A stretch of 23,021 nt of DNA, taken from positions 1 through 23,021 of the forward strand of contig JAHIZR010000180.1 of the NCBI GenBank assembly GCA_018814465.1. Reading direction: 5' to 3'. The position numbers were made by a program, and so were the translations under genes. Under the pieces are notes generated by a model that had not been told where the DNA came from, did not search any database, and saw only the letters and a program-made list of their open reading frames with translations. Numbering within the stretch: position 1 is the first letter of the stretch; the number at the start of each line of letters is the position of its first letter. Shown here piece by piece: positions 14,748 through 22,539 of this stretch. The DNA comes from a bacterium. Its GTDB lineage: Bacteria; Electryoneota; RPQS01.

Positions 14748-17363
14748 ATGACAAGCATTGAGAACATTGCCCAAGAAGTCATCATGCTGGAAAGCACTGA
14801 TTGTGATGCCTGCGAACGGGTTGCGAAGCTTCTCCTTGACTACGCCGAATCGGTTTCGGCAGATAAAGAACAGAAGAATGTTGCCCGCGAAGCGGCCGAG
14901 CTGTGCCTGCGGATAGGCAGTTCCACGGATCCGGATAGCGATTTGGAGCGGTTGAACAGATTTATCGAGATGATTCAGAATCCGGACAAAGAATCAAAGA
15001 ACTCATCCGATTCCTCCAGCATTATCGATGATGCAATGGTAGCGGAGTTTCTTCAGAAACAGGAGAGTGTGCTGCAGGATTTTGAAGCGAGTTGTCTTGA
15101 AATGGAGAACGGGGATCTTACAAAGTATTCGGAACTGAAGCGCCAGATACATACATGGAAGGGCGATTCGGCGATTCTCGGCTTGCAGGAGTTATCGGAC
15201 AAGCTTCATAAGGTTGAAGACGCATTGGAAGACACCGCAAAAGAGGATTACGGGAAAATACCGGATGCGCTGCTGAAGTTAAAAGACATCCTGGCGTCAT
15301 ACTTCAATGATCTTTTGCGCACGGGGACGGGAGCTGTTGCGGAGATTGATGAAGTAATCGACAAGCTGACCGTCGTTTGGTCGGAAGCCGAGCCGGCGGA
15401 GCTTGCGATCAACTATGCCGATGAAGCTGAAGATATCCAATCAGATGCTGCGCCTGAAGTTGAAGTTGATTCCACTGCGACATCCAACATGCCGATCGAG
15501 TCGAAGGAGTTTGAGATACCTCCGGATGTTGATAATGAGTTGGTAAATGAATTTCGTACTGAGTCCGAGGAGCATATTCATAATGCCGAAGTGGCGTTAA
15601 TGAGTATCGAGAGCGATCCTTCGGACATGGACGCGGTGAATGTCGTCTTCAGGGCATTCCACACTATTAAGGGTGTGGCCAGTTTTGTGGGATTGAGCTA
15701 TATCACGGAGATGGCGCACAAAGCTGAGAATTTCCTGGATCGTGTCAGGAAGGGTGATTTGACATTGGAGGGCGTCTATACGGATCTGGCGTTTGAAGCG
15801 CTCGATATGCTGAAGCATATGATTGCGAATATGGAGACTGCGATCGAAAACGGCAGATATACTGCTGATTGCAGTTACTTCCTCTTGATAAAGCGTTTGG
15901 AGAATCCGACTTCGGCTTCGATTCCACAAGCACCAAAGGCAGAGCAACGGAAAGAGCCTGTGGGGCAAATCCTCGTGTCGGGGGGAAAGGCGGATCCAAT
16001 TGCGGTAGAGGAAGCTCTTCGGAAGCAGGCAGACGGAGATCGCCGTCCGATAGGCGAGTTGCTTGTTGAGGAGAAGGCTGCAAAGGCATCTGATGTTGTT
16101 CAAGCTGTACGTTCACAGCAAGCGGATACCGCGGGAGTGAAGGCCAAGTCAAATGAGGGCACAGTTAAGGTCAGTACTTCACGGCTCGACAATTTGATCA
16201 ACTCCGTCGGTGAATTGGTGATTGCGCAGTCGATGGTCAGCCAAGATCCGGATATTAACCGAATCGCGAGCCAGAGTCTGAGCAGAAACGTGTCGCAGCT
16301 TATAAAAATCACACGATCTCTTCAGGAATTGGCTTTGAGCATGCGCATGGTATCGGTGAAGCCGACGTTCCAAAAGATGGCACGATTGGTTCGCGATCTC
16401 GCGCGGAAGTCCGGCAAAGATGTTGCCTTTGAGATGCATGGCGAAGATACCGAATTGGACCGGAATATGGTAGAGGCGATAGCCGATCCGCTGGTTCATA
16501 TGGTTCGCAACGCGGTTGATCATGGTATTGAACGCAGTGATATTCGGATTGCCAACAATAAGGATCCACAGGGGCTGGTCACTTTATCTGCGGCTCATGA
16601 AGGCGGATCGGTAGTCATCAGTTTACGGGATGACGGAAAGGGACTGGATAAGGAAAGGATTTACGCGAAGGCATTGGAGCGCGGAATCATTGATCCCAAT
16701 ACTCAGTTGACGGATTCCGACATGTACAATCTGGTTTTCCAGCCGGGATTTTCGACAGCGGAGAAGGTAACCGATGTATCGGGGCGAGGAGTCGGCATGG
16801 ATGTCGTGCGGACGAACATCGAGAAGCTTCGCGGATCGGTTATTATCGATTCCGAACCGGGCAAAGGTTCGATTTTCAAGATGCGCCTGCCGCTTACATT
16901 GGCGATAATCGACGGCATGGTCATCCGGGTTGGTGATCAGCGTTTCATCATTCCGACAGTGGCTATCACGGAATCCTTCCGCACGACCATGAAGGACATC
17001 GTCACCGTACGGGGTCGCACAGAAATGGTATCGTTGCGGGGACAATTGATACCGATCTCGAGACTGCACCACATTTTTGACATTAAGACCGGGAAGAAAA
17101 GCATTACGGAAGGCATTCTCGTCGTAGCTGAAGGCAAGGACAGCCGGGTGGCGCTGATGGCGGACGAGATGCTGGGTCAGCAACAGGTCGTTATCAAACG
17201 GCTTGGTGACATTTTTGACGGTATGAGCGCGGTAAGCGGCGGCGCGATACTTGGCGACGGAACAGTAAGTCTTATTCTTGATATCGAAGGCATTTTGCGG
17301 TTATCGAGCGAGGTACCAGTACAGAATGTTCGGCAGTTCTCTGAAGCAGCGATTGAAGCATAA
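14748..17363 (+). CDS. cheA: CheA histidine kinase with two Hpt domains and a tandem GELLV-type linker
   Basis: 871 residues. The order is a helical N-terminal stretch of unknown type (1-90), Hpt1 (about 95-195, H135 in IHTWKGDS), an acidic linker and Hpt2 (about 262-385, H305 in FHTIKGVASF). Then come two short repeats (403-456: VGQILVSGGKADPIAVEEALRKQ and IGELLVEEKAAKASDVVQAVRSQ), the dimerisation helices (about 470-535) and the HATPase (about 540-715). The HATPase shows the N box VHMVRNAVDHGIE, the G boxes DDGKGLD and GRGVGMDVV. A CheW-like domain follows (about 716-850). It phosphorylates CheY and CheB in response to receptors. Both histidines keep the HxxKG motif, so both may be phosphorylated. 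The start is ATG 14748 with a loose AGAAG site. It is first in the operon after a sigma-54-type promoter. Confidence 0.95.
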   Translation: MTSIENIAQEVIMLESTDCDACERVAKLLLDYAESVSADKEQKNVAREAAELCLRIGSSTDPDSDLERLNRFIEMIQNPDKESKNSSDSSSIIDDAMVAEFLQKQESVLQDFEASCLEMENGDLTKYSELKRQIHTWKGDSAILGLQELSDKLHKVEDALEDTAKEDYGKIPDALLKLKDILASYFNDLLRTGTGAVAEIDEVIDKLTVVWSEAEPAELAINYADEAEDIQSDAAPEVEVDSTATSNMPIESKEFEIPPDVDNELVNEFRTESEEHIHNAEVALMSIESDPSDMDAVNVVFRAFHTIKGVASFVGLSYITEMAHKAENFLDRVRKGDLTLEGVYTDLAFEALDMLKHMIANMETAIENGRYTADCSYFLLIKRLENPTSASIPQAPKAEQRKEPVGQILVSGGKADPIAVEEALRKQADGDRRPIGELLVEEKAAKASDVVQAVRSQQADTAGVKAKSNEGTVKVSTSRLDNLINSVGELVIAQSMVSQDPDINRIASQSLSRNVSQLIKITRSLQELALSMRMVSVKPTFQKMARLVRDLARKSGKDVAFEMHGEDTELDRNMVEAIADPLVHMVRNAVDHGIERSDIRIANNKDPQGLVTLSAAHEGGSVVISLRDDGKGLDKERIYAKALERGIIDPNTQLTDSDMYNLVFQPGFSTAEKVTDVSGRGVGMDVVRTNIEKLRGSVIIDSEPGKGSIFKMRLPLTLAIIDGMVIRVGDQRFIIPTVAITESFRTTMKDIVTVRGRTEMVSLRGQLIPISRLHHIFDIKTGKKSITEGILVVAEGKDSRVALMADEMLGQQQVVIKRLGDIFDGMSAVSGGAILGDGTVSLILDIEGILRLSSEVPVQNVRQFSEAAIEA

Positions 17364-17385
17364 ACATCGGCATTCCGACGAAAAA

Positions 17386-18249
17386 ATGACGGCATTAAAA
17401 GCAGCGAGCACTCCTGTGGCTGATATCAGATTTGACAATAAGGATTTCAAGAAGGTATTCGATTTAGTTCATCAATTGACGGGCATTCACTTGCATGACG
17501 GCAAGCGCGAGCTGGTGTCAGCGAGGCTGTCAAAGCGAATGCGCGCGCTGGATCATAAGAGCTTGGGGGAATACTTAAGCTATGTTGAAGAGGAAGAGAC
17601 CCAGGAAGAATTGATCTCGATGCTGGACGCTTTGAGCACGAATCTGACGAGTTTTTGGAGGGAGTCCGATCATTTTGATTTTCTTGCCGAGCATGTCTTG
17701 CCTGATTGGATTAAGCGGACAGAGAAAACCGGCTGCAGGCGTTATCGCCTATGGAGCGCCGGTTGCTCAACCGGTGAGGAGCCCTATGGTTTAGGGATTC
17801 TATTTTATCATCATCTTCAAAAGATAAAGGGATTGGATCTGAAGATACTTGCCACGGATTTGTCCACAAAGGTGCTTGGAATTGCGCAAGCAGGATGGTA
17901 TGAGGCACAGCGAGTTCAGACGATTCCCGCCGAATATCTGAAGACATACTTCTCCAAAAAGACCGAAGATCGTCGTATTGTTTATCGAATCAGTCCCGAG
18001 ATTCGCAAGCTGATCACATTTGATCGTTTGAACTTGATGGAATCGTGGCCAATGACGGGTCCATTCGATATTATATTTTGCCGGAATACGATGATATATT
18101 TCACGAAGCAAACCCAGCAACATCTCATAAATCGCTTCTACGATTTGCTGCGCAGTGGTGGAATGCTATTCGTAGGCCACTCCGAGAGTCTTGCTGGAAC
18201 TGATCATAAGTTCCGATATTTGCGTCCAACCATATACGAGAAACCTTGA
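17386..18249 (+). CDS. cheR: CheR protein-glutamate methyltransferase
   Basis: 287 residues from ATG 17386, 22 bases after cheA. The frame stays open back into cheA, but this is the first ATG outside it and gives the usual length. An N-terminal helical domain (about 15-85) precedes the S-adenosylmethionine-binding domain: LWSAGCSTGEEPY, the ILATDLS strand, FDIIFCRNTMIYF, and a GGMLFVGHSESL near the end. It methylates receptor glutamates for adaptation, opposing CheB. Two family positions vary: LTSFWRE in place of the usual FFRE (Trp91) and CRNTMIYF in place of CRNVLIYF. Neither should abolish cofactor binding. Its stop overlaps the cheD start by 4 bases (TTGA), indicating translational coupling. 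Confidence 0.93.
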   Translation: MTALKAASTPVADIRFDNKDFKKVFDLVHQLTGIHLHDGKRELVSARLSKRMRALDHKSLGEYLSYVEEEETQEELISMLDALSTNLTSFWRESDHFDFLAEHVLPDWIKRTEKTGCRRYRLWSAGCSTGEEPYGLGILFYHHLQKIKGLDLKILATDLSTKVLGIAQAGWYEAQRVQTIPAEYLKTYFSKKTEDRRIVYRISPEIRKLITFDRLNLMESWPMTGPFDIIFCRNTMIYFTKQTQQHLINRFYDLLRSGGMLFVGHSESLAGTDHKFRYLRPTIYEKP

Positions 18250-18749
18250 CAACAACTACTTCCACTTTAGTTCGGCGTCACGTAGTTGGCGTTGCGGATA
18301 TGAAGCTCGCGAAGGGAGAAGGGAATCTTATCGTCACGCATGCACTCGGTTCATGCATCGGGATTGCCTTAATCGATCCGGTCGCGAAGGTGGGCGGCAT
18401 TCTTCACTTCATGCTACCCGACTCAAAAGTGAATCCCGAACGCGCCGAATCCAGCAAATGGATGTTCGCAGACAGGGCGGTTCCGGCATACTTCGAGCAG
18501 GCTTATGCCATGGGCGCCAGCAAACAGCGCTTATCCGTTTATATTGCCGGTGGCGCGCAGTTTGTCGATAAGAAAGATGTATTCGCCATAGGCAAGCGCA
18601 ACCACACAGCACTGAGAAAGATTTTCTGGAAGCTGGGAATACTGATCAAGGGTGAGAATATCGGCGGCACGATTTCAAGAACACTGTATCTTGACGTCGA
18701 TTCCGGCGCCTGCTGGTTTTCATCCGGCGGCAAGGAGTTTAAGCTATGA
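18246..18749 (+). CDS. cheD: CheD receptor glutamine deamidase
   Basis: 167 residues. The catalytic set of the family is complete: T31, Cys37 (in ALGSCIGIAL) and His54 (GGILHFMLP), with the 6- and 17-residue spacing known from Thermotoga CheD. GGAQF, the NIGGTISRTLYLDVDSG segment and a final KEFKL complete the fold. CheD deamidates receptor glutamines and, in CheC/CheX-containing systems, can also interact with the phosphatase. The start is taken as TTG 18246, whose TTGA overlaps the cheR stop. The next ATG (18300) would remove the first strand. Its own stop overlaps the next start by 4 bases (ATGA). Confidence 0.93.
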   Translation: MTTTTSTLVRRHVVGVADMKLAKGEGNLIVTHALGSCIGIALIDPVAKVGGILHFMLPDSKVNPERAESSKWMFADRAVPAYFEQAYAMGASKQRLSVYIAGGAQFVDKKDVFAIGKRNHTALRKIFWKLGILIKGENIGGTISRTLYLDVDSGACWFSSGGKEFKL

Positions 18750-19609
18750 CATCATTAGAGAAGATTTCTCAGGAAATCGAATATCTCGAACCTATTTCCC
18801 CTACTTTGCCGCGATTAGCTCAATTAATCGATGATCCGGATTCGGGATTGAATCAGATTGTTGAAGTAATTGAATATGATCCGATGATGACGGCGAATTG
18901 TCTGAAGCTTGCGAACTCAGCCTACTATGCGACCGGATATGAAGTGGACAATGTGCGGGATGCCGTGCAAAAACTTGGGACAGGTCGTATTTTAGAATAT
19001 GCTGTCGGCCGAGAGATCGGCGGCAGGCTGAAAAAAGCCTGCCCGGAGTATGGACTGAGGGAATCCGAGTTGTGGGAGCATTCGGTAGCGGCGGCGACAG
19101 CGGCATCCCTTCTGCCCCAGTTTGCCAAGAGGCCGGTTCATCAGGCCGCTTTCACTGCTTCGCTGCTGCATGATTTAGGAAAGATAGTCATGAGCCGCTA
19201 CCTTGATGAGGATGTTTTGGATGATATCCGGCACTGGATAAAGCAAAGAGAAGGAACATATGTCGAGGCGGAGACGGCGGTTGTGGGCTGCAATCATGCT
19301 CAGATCGGCGGTCTAATCGCACGGCGATGGAAATTTCCCGCAGTGTTGGCGGACAGCATTGCTTATCATCATGATCCACGAGGAAAAGGGCGATCGAACA
19401 TTGTATTGGATGCTGTGCACATCTGCAATACCATAGCAAAAATAATAGGAATTGGGATTGGCACCGAGGAGATGAATATGGCGGCTTCAGCGGAATCCGC
19501 AAGTTCTCTCGGACTAAGTCCGGGATCAATAGAGGCTTTATGTGCCGCAACCAAAATAGAGCTACCCAGAATTCTGTCTATCTTCGAGGAAGATAAACAT
19601 GGCGTATAA
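18746..19609 (+). CDS. HDOD-domain protein with intact HD-type metal residues
   Basis: 287 residues. An HDOD domain spans about 5-215: LPRLAQLIDD, EYDPMMTANCLKLANSAYY, then WEHSVAAA, LLHDLGK, CNHAQIGGLIARRW and IAYHHDP. HDOD domains are relatives of HD-GYP that often serve as signalling scaffolds. Here the histidine and aspartate ligand positions are all filled (H112, H142-D143, H184, H208-H209, D222), but no GYP motif follows HH. It could therefore be a hydrolase of unknown substrate or a structural protein. It is translationally coupled to cheD (ATGA overlap) and overlaps the next cheY by 11 bases, so it belongs to the chemotaxis operon. Target and ligand are unknown. Confidence 0.87.
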   Translation: MTSLEKISQEIEYLEPISPTLPRLAQLIDDPDSGLNQIVEVIEYDPMMTANCLKLANSAYYATGYEVDNVRDAVQKLGTGRILEYAVGREIGGRLKKACPEYGLRESELWEHSVAAATAASLLPQFAKRPVHQAAFTASLLHDLGKIVMSRYLDEDVLDDIRHWIKQREGTYVEAETAVVGCNHAQIGGLIARRWKFPAVLADSIAYHHDPRGKGRSNIVLDAVHICNTIAKIIGIGIGTEEMNMAASAESASSLGLSPGSIEALCAATKIELPRILSIFEEDKHGV

Positions 19610-19988
19610 CATTTTAATCGTAGACGATTCCGAAGTGACCCGCAATGTGATGGCGCGAACGCTGAAGATGTGCGGAGTGGACATCGGTGAGATGTACTTT
19701 GCCGAGAATGGAAAGCAGGGCTTGGAGCAGTTGGATAAATCCTGGCCGGATCTCGTCTTTTGTGACATTAACATGCCGGTCATGGACGGCTTGGAGTTTG
19801 TCAATGAGCTGCATAAATCCGAAGAGTGGCGGGATTTGCCCGTTGTGATCGTATCTACTGAAGGAAGCCAGACGCGCATGGAGGAACTGCGCCAGAGTGG
19901 AATCAAGGGGTACATTCGCAAGCCATTCAAGGCGGAGCAGGTAGCGGAAATCATCGAGCAGTTATTGGGAAAGGACCAGCATGTCTGA
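19599..19988 (+). CDS. cheY: CheY-type single-domain response regulator (second copy)
   Basis: 129 residues, one receiver domain: D9/D10, acceptor D56 (LVFCDINMPVMDG), S86-T87 and K108 (GYIRKPF). It differs clearly from the first CheY (9927), so it is not a recent duplicate. ATG 19599 lies inside the end of the HDOD gene, with GAGGAAG about 8 bases before it. It overlaps the following CheX-type gene by 8 bases, a pairing that repeats the cheY-cheX order of the first unit. It probably receives phosphate from CheA and is a substrate of the adjacent CheX. Confidence 0.92.
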   Translation: MAYNILIVDDSEVTRNVMARTLKMCGVDIGEMYFAENGKQGLEQLDKSWPDLVFCDINMPVMDGLEFVNELHKSEEWRDLPVVIVSTEGSQTRMEELRQSGIKGYIRKPFKAEQVAEIIEQLLGKDQHV

Positions 19989-20439
19989 TGTCATAAAAGA
20001 AGCATTATACGAGTCAGCAATGACCGTATTTGAGACATCCGCATTTATGGATGTTTTCGAGTGGGAGGAAGACAGCGGGCTGCCGATGCCGGATATCGCG
20101 GCAACGATGAAATTTGCGGGTCATGCGGAGGGCGAGATATCGCTCAGTCTTTTCAGCGAGTTGCTGGACACGTTGGCCGAGAATATGCTGGGCGAGCCGG
20201 TTGAGGGGCCAAATGCGGAAAAGCAGCGGCAAGATGCTTTGAAGGAAGCCTTGAACATGGTATGCGGCAACTTTCTGACTTCATGGATGGGCGACGCTCC
20301 GGTTTTTAATTTAAGTCCTCCCGAGATCATCGATATTCGGCGAGTTGCTGAGAACGCGGAAGCTGCCGGCAGAATCGTTCTGCGTTTGAATCTTGAGGAT
20401 ACATGTGCTGAGTTGGTGGTAACGAAGCATACAAAGTAA
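19981..20439 (+). CDS. cheX: CheX-family CheY-P phosphatase (stand-alone)
   Basis: 152 residues, a single CheX/CheC-type domain. The motif DALKEALNMVCGNFLTSWMG carries the E-x-x-N catalytic pair (E89/N92), and strands such as GHAEGEISLSLF and GRIVLRLNLE surround it. It would hydrolyse CheY-P, standing in for CheZ, which is absent. The start is ATG 19981, which overlaps the cheY stop by 8 bases. The acidic N-terminal third (EWEEDSGLPMPD) is less conserved. Compared with the fused CheX at 10339, it lacks the receiver-like domain. Confidence 0.83.
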   Translation: MSDVIKEALYESAMTVFETSAFMDVFEWEEDSGLPMPDIAATMKFAGHAEGEISLSLFSELLDTLAENMLGEPVEGPNAEKQRQDALKEALNMVCGNFLTSWMGDAPVFNLSPPEIIDIRRVAENAEAAGRIVLRLNLEDTCAELVVTKHTK

Positions 20440-20469
20440 AGTAACATTTTGTCGCAGGCATATTGAGCA

Positions 20470-21495
20470 ATGATTCGAGTACTTATCGTAGATGACTCAG
20501 CTCTGGTCAGGAAAGTTCTAAGTGAGGAGCTTGCCCATGATCCTGAGATCGAAGTTGTCGGAACCGCACCCGATCCGTATGTAGCTCGTGACAAGATTGT
20601 CCGGATGAATCCAGATGTTATCACGCTTGACATTGAGATGCCGCGAATGGATGGATTATCATTCTTGCGGAAGCTGATGATTCATCATCCGATGCCTGTG
20701 ATCATCGTCAGCTCGCTGACCAAAAGAGGCGGTGAGATGGCAATGGAAGCACTAAGCCTTGGAGCCGTTGAAGTCTTATGCAAGCCGGGGGAAGCTTATA
20801 CGGTCGGAGAGTTATCACGGGAACTGATCGAGAAGATCAAGGTTGCCTCGAAGTTAAAGGTGGAGAAGCGCGAAGCTGCATCATCTCAGAACGGTCAGCT
20901 CAAGCCGATGCAGGCGCTGACCCAGACAACGCTGAAGATAATCGCGATTGGCGCATCGACCGGGGGCACGGAAGCGCTGCGGGAAGTGCTCATGCGGTTT
21001 CCGGTGAACGCGCCGGCGGCGTTGGTTGTGCAGCATATGCCGGAGAAGTTCACCAGAGCTTTCGCGGATCGCTTGAACGGATTATGCGCGATCGAAGTGC
21101 GGGAAGCCAAGAGCGGTGATACCCTGCGGCAAGGACTGGCGTTGATCGCGCCGGGCAACAAGCATATGCTGTTAACAAGAACCGGCGCGGTATACTCAGT
21201 GGTAGTCAAGGATGGACCGCGCGTGCATCATCAGCGGCCCGCCGTGGATGTTACTTTCAAATCCGTGGCTCGTTTTGCGGGAAAGAACGCGATTGGAGTT
21301 ATCTTAACCGGTATGGGAGCGGATGGCGCGGAGGGATTAATGGAGATGCGCAATGCGGGCGCGCACACAGTAGTACAGGATGAGAAAACCAGCATTGTAT
21401 TCGGTATGCCCAAGGAAGCGATTGCCATCGGCGCGGCCGAAAAAGTCGCGCCGTTGACGCAAATAACACAGAATGTGATGGGATTTGTAACGTAG
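20470..21495 (+). CDS. cheB: CheB protein-glutamate methylesterase with receiver domain
   Basis: 341 residues: receiver (about 1-120, acid pair D8/D9, acceptor D54 in ITLDIEMPRMDGL, K105), a linker (about 121-154), and the methylesterase domain (about 155-341). The catalytic triad is visible: S163 (GASTGGTEAL), H189 (VVQHMPEKFT) and D285 (GMGADGAEGL). Phosphorylated CheB removes receptor methyl groups and can deamidate glutamines, for adaptation. It follows cheX by 30 bases with a weak ribosome binding site and is the last gene of the operon. No tethering pentapeptide is needed for this core call. Confidence 0.95.
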   Translation: MIRVLIVDDSALVRKVLSEELAHDPEIEVVGTAPDPYVARDKIVRMNPDVITLDIEMPRMDGLSFLRKLMIHHPMPVIIVSSLTKRGGEMAMEALSLGAVEVLCKPGEAYTVGELSRELIEKIKVASKLKVEKREAASSQNGQLKPMQALTQTTLKIIAIGASTGGTEALREVLMRFPVNAPAALVVQHMPEKFTRAFADRLNGLCAIEVREAKSGDTLRQGLALIAPGNKHMLLTRTGAVYSVVVKDGPRVHHQRPAVDVTFKSVARFAGKNAIGVILTGMGADGAEGLMEMRNAGAHTVVQDEKTSIVFGMPKEAIAIGAAEKVAPLTQITQNVMGFVT

Positions 21496-21530
21496 CATTA
21501 TATAAGAGCATAAGATAAAAAAGAAATAAA

Positions 21531-21557
21531 GAATCCCTGCCGATGAGGCAGGGATTC
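21531..21557. terminator. Hairpin after cheB, likely terminator
   Basis: Perfect 11-bp stem GAATCCCTGCC (21531-21541) and GGCAGGGATTC (21547-21557) with a 5-base loop. The plus side has no T-tract; the A-rich bases before it would give a T-rich tail on the minus strand. Its ATCCCTGC core recurs in the hairpins at 22071 and 22269. Confidence 0.6.
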
Positions 21558-21761
21558 CTGTATTATCCATTACACTACTTGTATGATAACAATATGCCGC
21601 AAATATTATCGTAAGTTTTAAGCGCTATAAATACAGTAATTAAAACAAATGGCACTAAACTTGAGTAGCTATTATATAAGATCTGGCACAATAATCTCGT
21701 TCACGCGAGACTATCCATCATTATTTTACATTTGCATTTAGTTTCAAAAAGGAGAGCACAA

Positions 21762-22031
21762 ATGGCACGTGAAGACAATCCCAACAGCGAAATGCGCAAA
21801 GAGTTAAAGGTTATTCGAAAGATGTTTTTCGGTTCTCTGTTTGGAGCCGGCTTCTCATCCCTTTTCTTTGGCTTGGCACTTTCTGCTACAGGGGAATTAG
21901 GTGATCTCGGAATTCTTGTCAATTTCGCAGGAGTATTCTTAGGATTTGCGTTCGGGGGAATCATTGGCGGTGTAGCAGCGATTATTGGCGCTGTCCAATC
22001 AAGCTACTCGAGTGACGGGAAAGGTCAATAA
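21762..22031 (+). CDS. Small two-TM membrane protein with glycine-zipper helices
   Basis: 89 residues from ATG 21762, chosen because AGGAGA lies about 7 bases before it. It has a polar N-terminus (1-22), then helix 1 (about 23-42, FFGSLFGAGFSSLFFGLALS) and helix 2 (about 52-76, NFAGVFLGFAFGGIIGGVAAIIGAV). A short polar tail follows. The regular G-x-x-x-G spacing suggests tight helix packing. I do not recognise the family and give no function. It has its own leader of about 265 bases after cheB and hairpin repeats on both sides, so it is probably a separate transcript. Confidence 0.65.
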   Translation: MAREDNPNSEMRKELKVIRKMFFGSLFGAGFSSLFFGLALSATGELGDLGILVNFAGVFLGFAFGGIIGGVAAIIGAVQSSYSSDGKGQ

Positions 22032-22063
22032 CAACATCGAACAAAGTCTTAATTGTTTCGTGT

Positions 22064-22294
22064 AAGTTGAAATCCCTGCTGTGAAAGCAGGGATTACAGA
22101 CTATTGACAAACCCTACCTTTTTTAAGGTGGGGTTTTCTTTATGACCCAAGAGACAGTGATTCATTTCTCAAGCTTCACTAAAGCCTCTCATAATGTCAC
22201 GATAATCTTAACCAAACCGGTCGGCTACAAGCAGCCAACACGGCGCAAAGACTTTGTCAGCAAGCTGAAATCCCTGCTGTGAAAGCAGGGATTA
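22064..22294. repeat. Two copies of a 33-base hairpin element
   Basis: Copies at 22064-22096 and 22262-22294 differ at one base (AAGTTG against AAGCTG) and contain the stem AATCCCTGCT/AGCAGGGATT around GTGAA. The hairpin at 21531-21557 shares the stem core. The second copy ends 8 bases before the tRNA fragment. Confidence 0.8.
22109..22140 (+). terminator. Rho-independent terminator
   Basis: Stem of 12 pairs with one T-G wobble (AAACCCTACCTT at 22109-22120 with AAGGTGGGGTTT at 22125-22136), TTTT loop, then TCTT. It most likely ends the small membrane-protein transcript. Confidence 0.8.
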
Positions 22295-22302
22295 TTTATT
22301 AG

Positions 22303-22346
22303 CGAGCCCGATGGGATTCGAACCCATGACCTACGGCTTAGAAGGC
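22303..22346 (-). tRNA. tRNA-Arg(UCU), 3' fragment only
   Basis: On the minus strand: an anticodon loop CTTCTAA (anticodon TCT), the 3' anticodon-stem side GCCGT, variable AGGTC, T arm ATGGG-TTCGAAT-CCCAT, acceptor 3' side CGGGCTC and a discriminator G. CCA is not encoded. The 5' side of the anticodon stem matches only at its inner three bases (GGC); an outer AC is expected. The D arm and acceptor 5' strand are absent, and I found no matching 5' half up to the window end. It cannot make a tRNA. Such 3' halves are typical of the displaced attachment site of integrative elements. Confidence 0.8.
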
Positions 22347-22539
22347 CTATCTTTATTCAAACATGGATTTAGCACAATGAATTCTTTGTCTACAAATGCA
22401 GTGGAATCAGTTCTTTAAATTCTGGACGAATCGACCAATAGATTCGCTAACGTGACGAATCTGCTATACAAACATGTGCGTTGCAGAACCAATAGCTAAT
22501 AGATAAATATTCGCATCTAACACTGCCGGAATGAACCGC

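Larger units (their letters stand above)
22032..22539. other. Gene-free stretch with hairpin repeats, a terminator and a tRNA fragment
   Basis: It contains two near-identical 33-base hairpin elements (22064-22096 and 22262-22294), a terminator at 22109-22140 and the 3' part of a tRNA-Arg gene at 22303-22346. The remaining part, 22347-22539, shows only an imperfect GATTCG/CGAATC stem near 22440-22465. It has no recognisable gene. Confidence 0.6.

Noticed and set aside
21650..21664. TGGCACT-AAAC-TTGA, a possible sigma-54 promoter before the small membrane-protein gene
   Set aside because: The -12 position reads GA rather than the nearly invariant GC. A second TGGCAC at 21684 has no TTGC at the right distance.
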